Shown in pieces: positions 53,932-60,980 of a stretch of DNA of 64,000 bases. The stretch is taken from the NCBI RefSeq assembly GCF_003286595.3, contig NZ_CP132985.1, forward strand, positions 1,922,001 to 1,986,000. Reading direction: 5' to 3'. Under the pieces are notes generated by a model, which made no database searches, was not told the origin of the DNA, and was given only the letters and a program-made list of their open reading frames with translations. Each line of letters begins with the position of its first letter. Position 1 is the stretch's first letter. The position numbers were made by a program, and so were the translations under genes. Source of the stretch: Aerococcus mictus (lineage in GTDB: Bacteria > Bacillota > Bacilli > Lactobacillales > Aerococcaceae).

Positions 53932-53961
53932 GGTTCTTCCTCCTAACTAATCCACAAGGCC

Positions 53962-54159
53962 TTAGACATAGATGTGGCGGCAGATGCTTTCCACTTCGGT
54001 TACGGGGTCCTTAGCCAGACTCGCCACCGCATCCCGGACCGCAAAGACAGCTTCTAAGGCAGGTTCTTCCACCAGGTCTTTGAAGGTAGTCTTGATTTCT
54101 GTGTCCGTTTCAAAGTTGGTCACCTTAACCACTAACTTGTTGTCGATAAATTCTTGCAT
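53962..54159 (-). CDS. DUF1659 family protein
   Basis: A 65-residue protein with KLVVKVTNFETDTEIKTTFK at the N-terminus and a helical C-terminal half (LEAVFAVRDAVASLAKD). It matches the DUF1659 pattern, function unknown. ATG 54159 has GGAG eight bases upstream. It is the first gene after the sigma-factor gene, with its own promoter-like sequence at 54203-54231, so it may be a direct target of that sigma factor. Confidence 0.78.
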   Translation of the reverse strand: MQEFIDNKLVVKVTNFETDTEIKTTFKDLVEEPALEAVFAVRDAVASLAKDPVTEVESICRHIYV

Positions 54160-54184
54160 CTCAATCACTCCTTTTTTTGCTTTA

Positions 54185-54231
54185 GTAGCTAGCTACACCC
54201 TATATACGGATTGAAGGCAGCCAAGTGTTAC
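54185..54231 (-). promoter_or_regulatory. Candidate alternative-sigma promoter with a 12-base palindrome
   Basis: On the minus strand TCCGTATA (54203-54210) lies 17 bases after GTAACA (54226-54231), measured from the CGTATA part. TCCGTATA differs by one defined base from the competence-sigma box TNCGAATA. GTAGCTAGCTAC at 54185-54196 is a perfect palindrome just downstream, suited for an operator. It does not look like a sigma-A promoter, and the sigma-factor gene is directly upstream. Confidence 0.45.
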
Positions 54232-54266
54232 CTGAAAAGCAAAATTTTTTTACCCCGACACAAAAA

Positions 54267-54286
54267 AGCCCACGCAAAGGTGAGCC
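54267..54286 (-). terminator. Terminator of the sigma-factor gene
   Basis: On the minus strand GGCTCAC (54280-54286) pairs with GTGGGCT (54267-54273), with two G-U pairs, and TTTTT follows. It isolates the sigma gene from DUF1659. Confidence 0.7.
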
Positions 54287-54313
54287 AGTGAAAAAATTCA
54301 TATTAGTCAAGAA

Positions 54314-54841
54314 CTAGTCTTCCAGTAAATCCTTAAAGGGAAGCAGGCGTTGGGCCAGGCGGTCTTTCCATTGGTAGATGGTTTTTCTAGCCACACCAAA
54401 GGTCCGGGCAATATCAGCAATGGAAAAGTCCCCTTCCGCCAAGGCTAAGGTCAACTGGTAGTCACGCTCTGACAAAGTATCTTGGGCCGCCTGGAGGAAG
54501 TCGGCCGCTCCCGCCTCAAAATCCTCGGCACTCTCAGACTCCGTCAACCAGTCCTGGTGGTCGGACAGGGTCAGCTGGGGCAAGCGGCTAGTCTGTCGCA
54601 AGAGGTCCAGTAAAGACCAGCGCAAGTAACGACCCGCATAGGCGACAAAACGGTAGCGGTCCTCAGCCAAGGGATCGCCCTCAAAGCGGTCCACCACATC
54701 CAGGAGCTTAAGCCGCAATTCCTGGGCGTAGTCCTGGTAGTCGCCATGACACTTTCTAATATTTAGGTCGGCCAAAGTTCGGTGGATCAGGGCTTCAAAT
54801 TCACGTAATAAGCGGTCGGCGTATAATTTATCAAGTCTCAT
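54314..54841 (-). CDS. Sigma-70-like factor (phage or ComX type)
   Basis: A 175-residue protein with a region-2-like helix set (residues about 35-95: DYQDYAQELRLKLLDVVDRF and YLRWSLLDLLRQTSR) and a region-4-like helix-turn-helix (about 125-170: LSERDYQLTLALAEGDFSIA, then IARTFGVARKTIYQWKDRL). The D-x-x-Q-E-x-x-x-x-L pattern resembles competence sigma ComX/SigH as well as phage and UviA-like sigma factors. It is expected to direct RNA polymerase to special promoters, probably those of the DUF1659 and lysis genes. AGGAAG precedes ATG. Confidence 0.72.
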   Translation of the reverse strand: MRLDKLYADRLLREFEALIHRTLADLNIRKCHGDYQDYAQELRLKLLDVVDRFEGDPLAEDRYRFVAYAGRYLRWSLLDLLRQTSRLPQLTLSDHQDWLTESESAEDFEAGAADFLQAAQDTLSERDYQLTLALAEGDFSIADIARTFGVARKTIYQWKDRLAQRLLPFKDLLED

Positions 54842-54910
54842 GCTGTCTTCCTTTCTTCCTTAATTGAAACAAGTCCTGGGGCAAAATCAACCATGACTCA
54901 AGCCAATTCC

Positions 54911-55069
54911 CTAGTCTTTGACACTTTCATAGAGGGCCATGACAAGGACGGCCAAAGTGGCGCAGAGGAGTAAGGGAATAACCATACCAAAGGACACTAA
55001 AAAGCCCCGTAATTGAAAAAGTAAAATCGCTAAAATTGCCACAATAAAATCCTTAAGCCATTGACGCAT
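54911..55069 (-). CDS. Small two-helix membrane protein, 52 residues
   Basis: A short gene starting MRQWLKDFIVAILAILLFQL with ATG at 55069 and GGAGAT just upstream, stopping with TAG at 54911. Two hydrophobic segments (residues about 8-28 and 30-46) flank a short R-G turn. It overlaps the end of the 55053 gene by 17 bases, a coupled arrangement typical of real genes. I do not recognise a family. It could be an accessory holin, an antiholin or an anti-sigma membrane peptide, given the sigma gene next to it. Confidence 0.6.
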   Translation of the reverse strand: MRQWLKDFIVAILAILLFQLRGFLVSFGMVIPLLLCATLAVLVMALYESVKD

Positions 55070-55493
55070 AATCCATCTCCTCCTGGTCTAATAGTCCTGC
55101 TACTCGTTCAATCAAACATTGGCCCAGGTCATAACCCAAGTCTTCTCCAATTCCCCACAAGTGGGCCACCAAGTCAGAAATAGCCGGCCCCAAGTCGCGG
55201 TCAACACTAACATCCAGCGCCAAACTGGTAAAGGCTTGGGCTAGCGAAGGCAGCTGATCCCAAGAATCCGGCCGCAAATTGGCACAGCGGGCATAGGAAT
55301 CTGCCATCATGACACAAGCCATATAGGCATCCGCTAAAGCCAACTTGACTTGACAAGGCTCTTGGTTTTGGACCCGGTTTAAAAGCGCAAACTTGGTCAA
55401 AACCAAGACACAATGGTCATAAGCATCCAACAAATCAAAGCCATAGAGGCGGTTGTAATGTTCAACTAAATGCAGGGTGTTTGTTAACTTCAT
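55053..55493 (-). CDS. Hypothetical protein of the phage-derived module
   Basis: A 146-residue, mostly helical cytoplasmic protein with no family I recognise. It carries several cysteines, a leucine-rich N-terminus (LDAYDHCVLVLTKFALL) and an acidic, tryptophan-containing C-terminal half (DLVAHLWGIGEDLGYDLGQC). The helical layout vaguely recalls MazG-like nucleotide hydrolases, but the metal-binding glutamates are not evident. ATG 55493 follows AAAGGAG. It lies between the replisome-organiser gene and the small membrane protein. Confidence 0.6.
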   Translation of the reverse strand: MKLTNTLHLVEHYNRLYGFDLLDAYDHCVLVLTKFALLNRVQNQEPCQVKLALADAYMACVMMADSYARCANLRPDSWDQLPSLAQAFTSLALDVSVDRDLGPAISDLVAHLWGIGEDLGYDLGQCLIERVAGLLDQEEMDYASMA

Positions 55494-55625
55494 TTTTGCT
55501 CCTTTTCTTTTAATCCTTTTCAACAGCCGACTTATTTATAGGAATGTGTAATCCAGGCTGACTTCAACTAGCCACTTACATCCCTCTGCCAGTCCAAAAT
55601 TCTGACAAGCCTGGTCTTCTCCCCT

Positions 55626-56246
55626 TTATTTGGCCTGGCTCTTAAACCAAGCGGGCTCTAGCTCCTGGTAGCCGCTCTTTTTGAAAGATTTAGCTTTGAA
55701 CTTTTTCTCCTCCTCACCATTCGCCGCTAGGTCACTCAGCCGGTAAATATGGTCCTTGTCCCAGCGCTCTAAAATCTTGAAGTAATAAGACAAGGGGTGC
55801 TTGGCGTCCTTGGCCCGGTAGAGGGCTTCTTCTAAGAGCTTGCCTTCAAAGAGCAGACAATAAGCCTTTAACTTGTCCTGGTCGTCTTCAGGCATGGCTT
55901 CATTGAAGAGGATCTGATAGCGATTGGTGATCCGCTCCAGCACCTGACCTTCATAGTCGTCTTGGTAGGCTGGGGTTTGGAGTTTTTCCGGCAATGACGA
56001 CTCGGTGGCCGACTTTTCATTGTGGATTTCATCCCCACTCTCTTTATCACTCTCGGTCGCTTTGTCATTCTCATCGCCTTGGGTCACATAGCGGCGTTTT
56101 TTGATCTCCTTGACGAAAAGTTGCATGATGGCCTGGTCAACCCGACGACTGGACTTCAACCAAAAGTCGCGCATAGCTTCAAAGGTGGCCTCAATAAGCT
56201 GGCTATCTTGGACCAGGGACAACTCCTTCTCCAGTAAATCCATCAC
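55626..56246 (-). CDS. DnaD-like replisome organiser, C-terminal part
   Basis: A 206-residue frame that starts at GTG or ATG overlapping the previous stop (GTGATGG). It begins LLEKELSLVQDSQLIEATFE, has an acidic linker (residues about 55-95) and ends with a DnaD/DnaB_2-type domain (LFEGKLLEEALYRAKDAKHP then LSYYFKILERW). DnaD-like proteins load helicase at phage origins. In most homologues I know, this part is continuous with the winged-helix part encoded just upstream, so it may be the second half of a gene split by a lost G in a run (56250-56254). Confidence 0.7.
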   Translation of the reverse strand: MMDLLEKELSLVQDSQLIEATFEAMRDFWLKSSRRVDQAIMQLFVKEIKKRRYVTQGDENDKATESDKESGDEIHNEKSATESSLPEKLQTPAYQDDYEGQVLERITNRYQILFNEAMPEDDQDKLKAYCLLFEGKLLEEALYRAKDAKHPLSYYFKILERWDKDHIYRLSDLAANGEEEKKFKAKSFKKSGYQELEPAWFKSQAK

Positions 56247-56548
56247 CGGCCCCCACCCACAAAGATGGAATAAGACAGGGAGTGTAAGAGAGTCACTTCC
56301 TGGTGGCGGTTAGAATAGATAATCTTCTTAAAATCTCGGCTAAAACGCTCTAATAAAAGCTCCACCTGGTCCATGGAAAAGCCCGTCTCAAAGGCAATCA
56401 GCCGCTTGGGCAAACTATAGATCCCCACCTGGCTACACTTGGGATTGGTCATCAAATACAAGGCAAAATAACGGTCTTCCTGGCTATAATGGTCCAAAGC
56501 TTCCAGCGACCGCCAAAAGCTGGTTGGAACCACACGTCTTACTGTCAT
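56243..56548 (-). CDS. DnaD-like replisome organiser, N-terminal part
   Basis: A 101-residue winged-helix protein: TSFWRSLEALDHYSQEDRYF, then LMTNPKCSQVGIYSLPKRLI and AFETGFSMDQVELLLERF, the N-terminal domain pattern of phage replication organisers. It ends HSLSYSIFVGGGR; adding one G in the run just before the stop would give GGGPVMDLLEKEL and join it to the next frame. AAGGAGG stands before ATG. The split could be real or a homopolymer error. It is the first gene of the leftward block, facing the repressor. Confidence 0.72.
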   Translation of the reverse strand: MTVRRVVPTSFWRSLEALDHYSQEDRYFALYLMTNPKCSQVGIYSLPKRLIAFETGFSMDQVELLLERFSRDFKKIIYSNRHQEVTLLHSLSYSIFVGGGR

Positions 56549-56900
56549 TATGACCTCCTTGGTTGTTATTTTTGCTTATAGTGTTTGAAAAAACTCTTAA
56601 AAATCTTCAATCAATCTCACCAGACCAAAATACTGACTTATTTTCTAGGCGACTTTAAAAGTCGGCCCCTCACTATGCAAGAAATGACACTTTCTGTCGG
56701 CTTGTGTCACCATAAAAAAATCTCGATAAAAGGCCCTCCTTCCTCCCTATAAATCCCAGCATTGCGGCATTGAAAGAAGCTGTCTGCCCCTTTCCATTTT
56801 TAAAGATATTATATACAATGTAAAAAAGCAAGGCTTTTTATAATATTTTGCATAAATTCTATTCCTATGATATATTCATATTTCGATATTATTTTCAGAT

Positions 56901-56944
56901 TCTACTCTGAGTAGACTTTTTTCTAAGTTTTCTACTTAAAGTAG
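56901..56944. promoter_or_regulatory. Paired palindromic operators, probable repressor sites
   Basis: TCTACTCTGAGTAGA (56901-56915) is a perfect 15-base palindrome. CTACTTAAAGTAG (56932-56944) is a perfect 13-base one with the same half-site. Centres are 30 bases apart, about three helical turns. TTCACATTTGTGAA at 57023-57036 is another palindrome with a different half-site. They suit binding by the S24/CI-like repressor. Confidence 0.65.
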
Positions 56945-57107
56945 TATACAAAATGTAATATAAGAGCAATCTGTGATGGTTGAGATTTTAGAATTTAATA
57001 TAACAAATGTAAATAAACGGTTCACATTTGTGAATGACTTATCTACGTTTGTTAAGATTTCTACCCTTTTTCTATTACAATTGTGGGCATTTACTCTCGT
57101 TTTTCGG

Positions 57108-57113
57108 TATAAT
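57108..57113 (+). promoter_or_regulatory. -10 box of the repressor gene
   Basis: TATAAT followed by an A/T-rich start region. The -35 is weak (GGCATT, 16 bases upstream), as often seen for autoregulated repressor promoters. The start codon is 120 bases downstream, so the leader is long. Confidence 0.45.
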
Positions 57114-57234
57114 ATATGAAAGTTAAAAAAACGTTCCCAAAAAGCAACATTTCCATGATGGTGGAAAAGCTATCGATGGATTTCATAAAAAATGAGAAAA
57201 TTGCCATTATCTCATGGCCAAAGGAGGAAAGACC

Positions 57235-57819
57235 ATGCCTACACTTGCCAACCGGCTCAAATCAGCCCGTGAAGCGGCCGGACTGACCATTGAGGCAGTC
57301 AGTGAAAAAATCGGTAAATCCGTATCAACCGTCTGGCGCTACGAACAAGGAAAATCCGAAGTCAACCAGGAAAGCTTGACCAAGTTAGCCGAACTTTATG
57401 GGGTGTCCGAGCTCTACTTACGCGGCTTTTCCGATATGAAGAGCGCCGATGTTATTGAAGTACCAGTCTATAAGAAATACAAAAAAGGCAAGCTCAAAGC
57501 CGCTAAGAAAAAGCACTTCTTCGAACTTGCCTCCATGGGCCTCCCTAATGAGGAAATCTTTGCGGTCAGAATTAATGACCCATCCATCCAATCCCTGCTC
57601 AGTAAAAAGGACTATGCCCTAGTCGACCCCCTAGCTGAAGTCAAGGCAGGCGATATCTTGTGCCTGGCCGATAAGGACTCCGGACACTTGAAATTAGCCA
57701 AATACCAAGTTTACCAGGACCTGCCACTCTATCTGCCCCTGGGGGATAAAACTGAAGTCAGAGACAGTGACGACTTTGAAGTCTTAGGAAGAGTCTTTGC
57801 GCATTTGGGGAGAGTATAA
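57235..57819 (+). CDS. CI/LexA-like repressor with S24 peptidase domain
   Basis: A 194-residue repressor. The Xre helix-turn-helix is at residues about 5-58 (LKSAREAAGLTIEAVSEKIG, then KSVSTVWRYEQGK). The C-terminal S24 domain (about 75-194) keeps the serine (NDPSIQSLL, in place of the usual G-D-S-M) and the lysine (LKLAKYQVY). Self-cleavage upon RecA activation is the family mechanism, so DNA damage could induce the leftward genes. ATG 57235 has GGAGG seven bases upstream; an in-frame ATG at 57214 lacks a good site. Confidence 0.85.
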   Translation: MPTLANRLKSAREAAGLTIEAVSEKIGKSVSTVWRYEQGKSEVNQESLTKLAELYGVSELYLRGFSDMKSADVIEVPVYKKYKKGKLKAAKKKHFFELASMGLPNEEIFAVRINDPSIQSLLSKKDYALVDPLAEVKAGDILCLADKDSGHLKLAKYQVYQDLPLYLPLGDKTEVRDSDDFEVLGRVFAHLGRV

Positions 57820-57820
57820 G

Positions 57821-57867
57821 AAAAACACCGTTCCAGCTGGAATAAAAGCCGGTGGAACGGTGTTTTT
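57821..57867 (+). terminator. Terminator of the repressor gene
   Basis: AAAAACACCGTTCCA (57821-57835) is the exact complement of TGGAACGGTGTTTTT (57853-57867), with a T run. It begins right after the repressor stop codon. Confidence 0.9.
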
Positions 57868-57963
57868 GTGTGGTTTCTAAGTGTGTGGGCGGCTGATTAT
57901 GATATCTGTATCATACAGTTCTCATTTAATACCCTATAAGCTAAGGTTTTTGGGAAAATCCGC

Positions 57964-58770
57964 CTATTTCTTATCCCAATGAAATATTCTTGAGATGAAT
58001 TTATCAAGAGCCAGAAATCCAGCTGCAAAAAAGAAACAGACGACAGAAACGACCACTAGAGCCAGTAAGGTGCCAACCGTCGCAAAGAAAGCATTCGCTA
58101 ACTGACGATAAAGGGGTCGGGGATTCCTTAGGGTTTGGGACTCGGCTTGTTTGAGGTCCGCCTGCATGAGCTGACTATTGATCTTACTTTGGTTGGCCGG
58201 ATCCTGGGCCGCTTCCTCATAAGTCTGAGTCAGAGATTCGGGAACTTCTAACTGGTGGGCCTGGTAGATTTGACGAGCTAGAGCATTAAAAGTATCAAAG
58301 GCCGCCTGGTCATAGTTATTTTGATTATGGTAAATATCATTATCATAGTGCTCGACCACTTCCTCAATCTCTTGCTTAGTCAGCTCGTCCTTTAAGCCCC
58401 CGCCAATTTCTAAATGCATGTAAGGATTGTCCACGCTCGTTTCTCTTGGATAAGAGGCGTCCGTTCTAAAGAGGAGAAGGGCCCATTCATTTTGAGGCTC
58501 ATCCGTCATCCCCCACTGACTGGCCAGTGTTTGGCTATACTTTGACCGATTGAGTTTTTCAGTCGTTGGGAGAACGGCCACCGCTAGCTTGGCCTGGGTG
58601 AATTGGTCCAACTTGTAGCCCTCGGTCATAATGTGCTGGGTGGTGAAGTCATTCAAGCGCTGACTGTAGTCCGACACGTAATATTCTTGGCTGGCGGCTG
58701 GATAATCCGGTTGTTGATAGGTCCGATATAGGAAATAGTACATGGCGGTAAGCGCAAGCAAAACAACCAA
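57964..58770 (-). CDS. TPM-domain-like membrane protein
   Basis: A protein of about 268 residues anchored by an N-terminal hydrophobic helix and a second one near residues 232-255 (VGTLLALVVVSVVCFFFAAG). The middle part has YYVSDYSQRLNDFTTQHI, LAVAVLPTTEKLNRSKYSQ, and WALLLFRTD, reminiscent of the TPM domain. The true start is unclear: the frame continues upstream through basic residues that suit a membrane anchor, but without an ATG. Possibly the start is non-canonical or has a frameshift. Function unknown. Confidence 0.6.
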   Translation of the reverse strand: MVVLLALTAMYYFLYRTYQQPDYPAASQEYYVSDYSQRLNDFTTQHIMTEGYKLDQFTQAKLAVAVLPTTEKLNRSKYSQTLASQWGMTDEPQNEWALLLFRTDASYPRETSVDNPYMHLEIGGGLKDELTKQEIEEVVEHYDNDIYHNQNNYDQAAFDTFNALARQIYQAHQLEVPESLTQTYEEAAQDPANQSKINSQLMQADLKQAESQTLRNPRPLYRQLANAFFATVGTLLALVVVSVVCFFFAAGFLALDKFISRIFHWDKK

Positions 58771-59014
58771 AAGGGAAATATTCCCCGAGCAACCCCTTCG
58801 TTTAGAATTTTTCTTCTCATCTTCTATTTTTCTGTCCTCGCCTAGTGCTTTTTGTTTTATTATAACCGATTTTGGCTTTATTCGCCTTTTCTTTGTTTAC
58901 CTATTAGAAAAGTTTTAGCTAAGGAATGGGACTAGGAAGGACTTTATTAATTGATCACTGTACTTGAAAGATTTAATACTATATTTTACTTATACTAATG
59001 ATTGTTGAACCATC

Positions 59015-60217
59015 TTACTCCCCCAATAAAAAATCGATAAGATTTTTATGGATAACGCCATCCTGGGAAAAATCGAAGGAATCAAGAGATAAGACGTACT
59101 TAGGGAAGTTATCCTTTATCTGGCTATAGACAGAAAATTCGCGATCTCGCGTTTCTTTACTTTCCATTAAGTAGGAAACTTGGTAATAGCTGATTTGTCC
59201 CTGCTTACTTGCAATGAAGTCAATTTCCTTATCACGAACCCGCCCAATCTGAACCTGATATCCACGTGACAGGAGTTCAATATAAACGATATTTTCCAAG
59301 ACACGTTCGATGGCTTTTTCATTAGAGAATCCCACAGCTTGTCTAAAACCATGGTCGGTCAGATAATATTTTTCATCTACTGTTAAAATTTTCTTGCCAA
59401 TGGTATCATATCGCTCGACTTTTTTGAGGAGATAGGCTCGCTGACAGAAGGTTAGGTAATTCAAAACCGTATCCACCGATACTTTACGGCCTTGACTAGC
59501 GAAGTATTTTCTGAGGCTATTGGCCGAAAAGGTCTGCCCGATATTTTCTAAACAAAAGCGTAAAATGCGATTGAATAAATCAACGTCACGGATCGCCTGG
59601 TATTCAAGAATATCTTTAACGACCACGGTATTATAGATATCGTTCAGATATTTGTAGCTGGCTTCTTTTTCACCTTGGAAGTAACGTAGGGAAGGCATTC
59701 CTCCTAGAGAAATAAATTGTTGAAATAATTCTTCCTTATCGAGATTAAGATCTCGGTATAAATGGATAAATTCAGAAAAAGTAAAGGGTTGAATTTCAAA
59801 ACTGACATAGCGCCCCGCCAGAAGAGTCGATAAGTCACTAGAGAGCAAACTTGAATTAGAACCTGTAAGGTAAATATCACACTCATAATCAACACGTAAA
59901 GCATTGATTACTCGCTCCCAACTATCAACCAACTGAACTTCATCAATAAAGAAATAAAGCTTACCTGTTAAATCCTTGACCTGCTTTTGAATATAGCTAT
60001 AGAAATCAACCCCGTCTTTAATTTGTAGGTATTGACCAGATTCTAGGTTAATAGAAATCATATTTTGAGGATTCACTTGGGGCAATAATTCTTCTTGGAT
60101 CATCTGCAATAGGGTGGACTTTCCCACTCGTCTCATTCCTGTCAATACCTTAACAACAGGCTGATCAACGAAGGGGGCTATTTTACCAAGATATTTATCA
60201 CGCTTGACATAATTCAT
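59015..60217 (-). CDS. AAA ATPase with DUF4143 C-terminal domain
   Basis: A 400-residue ATPase. The Walker A loop LTGMRRVGKSTLLQMI is near residue 27, the Walker B YFFIDEVQLVDSWE near 90, and a sensor segment YLTGSNSSLLSSDLSTLLAG near 117. The C-terminal DUF4143 domain (about 205-370) ends in a nuclease-like fold with VQIGRVRDKEIDFIA. Such genes are common in mobile and accessory regions, with unknown role. It stands alone. AGGAGAGG precedes ATG. Confidence 0.88.
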   Translation of the reverse strand: MNYVKRDKYLGKIAPFVDQPVVKVLTGMRRVGKSTLLQMIQEELLPQVNPQNMISINLESGQYLQIKDGVDFYSYIQKQVKDLTGKLYFFIDEVQLVDSWERVINALRVDYECDIYLTGSNSSLLSSDLSTLLAGRYVSFEIQPFTFSEFIHLYRDLNLDKEELFQQFISLGGMPSLRYFQGEKEASYKYLNDIYNTVVVKDILEYQAIRDVDLFNRILRFCLENIGQTFSANSLRKYFASQGRKVSVDTVLNYLTFCQRAYLLKKVERYDTIGKKILTVDEKYYLTDHGFRQAVGFSNEKAIERVLENIVYIELLSRGYQVQIGRVRDKEIDFIASKQGQISYYQVSYLMESKETRDREFSVYSQIKDNFPKYVLSLDSFDFSQDGVIHKNLIDFLLGE

Positions 60218-60467
60218 GGAACCCTCTCCTTTCGATTATAATCGATAAAAGTAAAAAAATTAAATTTACTTCAATTATACACGAAATACGCAATCCTTCA
60301 AAATCTATTTCGACTATAAGTTAATAAGTGTTATTTATCAAAATTTATTTCGACCAAAGAAGAAAGACTGAAGTCGCCATCTGCTTTTCATCTTTTTGCT
60401 GATCTCGTGATTTGAATAAACAATTAAATAATCCGATAAGATCGTCCCCTAAAAATGTGCATAAGAA

Positions 60468-60492
60468 AAGCACCTACAAGATGTAGATGCTT
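60468..60492 (-). terminator. Terminator downstream of the 60501 gene
   Basis: AAGCACCTACA (60468-60478) pairs with TGTAGATGCTT (60482-60492). On the minus strand TTCTTAT follows. Confidence 0.7.
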
Positions 60493-60500
60493 AAAGGTCG

Positions 60501-60941
60501 CTATGCACTTGGAACAGCCACTAATTCAGAATCATCATTCACCAAGATACAAACTGGAATACCAAACCCTTCTCCAGCTTTAATGACAGAAAGAATATTT
60601 TCAGCGAGCATCTCGACAAAGAACTTAATCCACACTTCATCAGGATGCTCTGCATTTTCAGCTTGCTCAGTAAACCAAATTTTTGAAACAGGTTCAAAGG
60701 TGTCTTTATCAATCGCCATCCCTATCAGAATATCGTAAAAATCAAAGCTACAATCAAAGACATAGATCTCTTCTTCCGTATGATTCTTTAGCACTTCGGA
60801 TCTTAAATTGTTAGGTATTTCACCCAAATCAATCATGACACGTCCAAGAATCGGACCATTTTCTTTTTCAAAATTCTCGATGATACCATTTTCTTCCAAT
60901 TGATCTTCTAGCTTTCTAAAGTTATCAGCGCCTTTTAACAT
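60501..60941 (-). CDS. Hypothetical protein
   Basis: A 146-residue acidic cytoplasmic protein with no family I recognise. It contains YVFDCSFDFYDILIGMAIDK and VCILVNDDSELVAVPSA, alternating strands and helices, and no membrane segment. The size, acidity and solitary position next to a lipoprotein gene would suit an immunity-type protein, but nothing in the sequence proves it. AAAGGAG precedes ATG. Confidence 0.6.
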   Translation of the reverse strand: MLKGADNFRKLEDQLEENGIIENFEKENGPILGRVMIDLGEIPNNLRSEVLKNHTEEEIYVFDCSFDFYDILIGMAIDKDTFEPVSKIWFTEQAENAEHPDEVWIKFFVEMLAENILSVIKAGEGFGIPVCILVNDDSELVAVPSA

Positions 60942-60980
60942 ACAGGGCTCCTTTCCGTGCGTCGCTTATGTCATTTGCCG

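Larger units (their letters stand above)
56549..57234. promoter_or_regulatory. Divergent control region of the phage-derived module
   Basis: Nearly 690 AT-rich bases with no gene separate the repressor (rightward) from the leftward genes. It holds palindromes at 56901-56944 and 57023-57036, a TATAAT box at 57108-57113 for the repressor gene, and a long leader with an ATGAGA/TCTCAT stem near its ribosome binding site. A replication origin for the DnaD-like protein could also be here, but I see no clear iterons. Confidence 0.55.

Noticed and set aside
54314-54841. Firm assignment of the sigma factor as ComX
   Set aside because: Region 2 resembles ComX/SigH, but the phage-like company and general weakness of similarity do not allow a gene name.
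52255-57819. Annotating the region as a complete prophage
   Set aside because: No integrase, terminase, capsid, portal or tail gene is present and host-type genes flank it directly; I describe it as a phage-derived module.
57214-57819. Earlier ATG at 57214 for the repressor
   Set aside because: GGAGG is located after that codon and at ideal spacing for ATG 57235, so the later start is preferred.
60501-60941. Calling the acidic 146-residue protein an immunity protein
   Set aside because: No toxin gene stands next to it and no family pattern is recognised; left as hypothetical.
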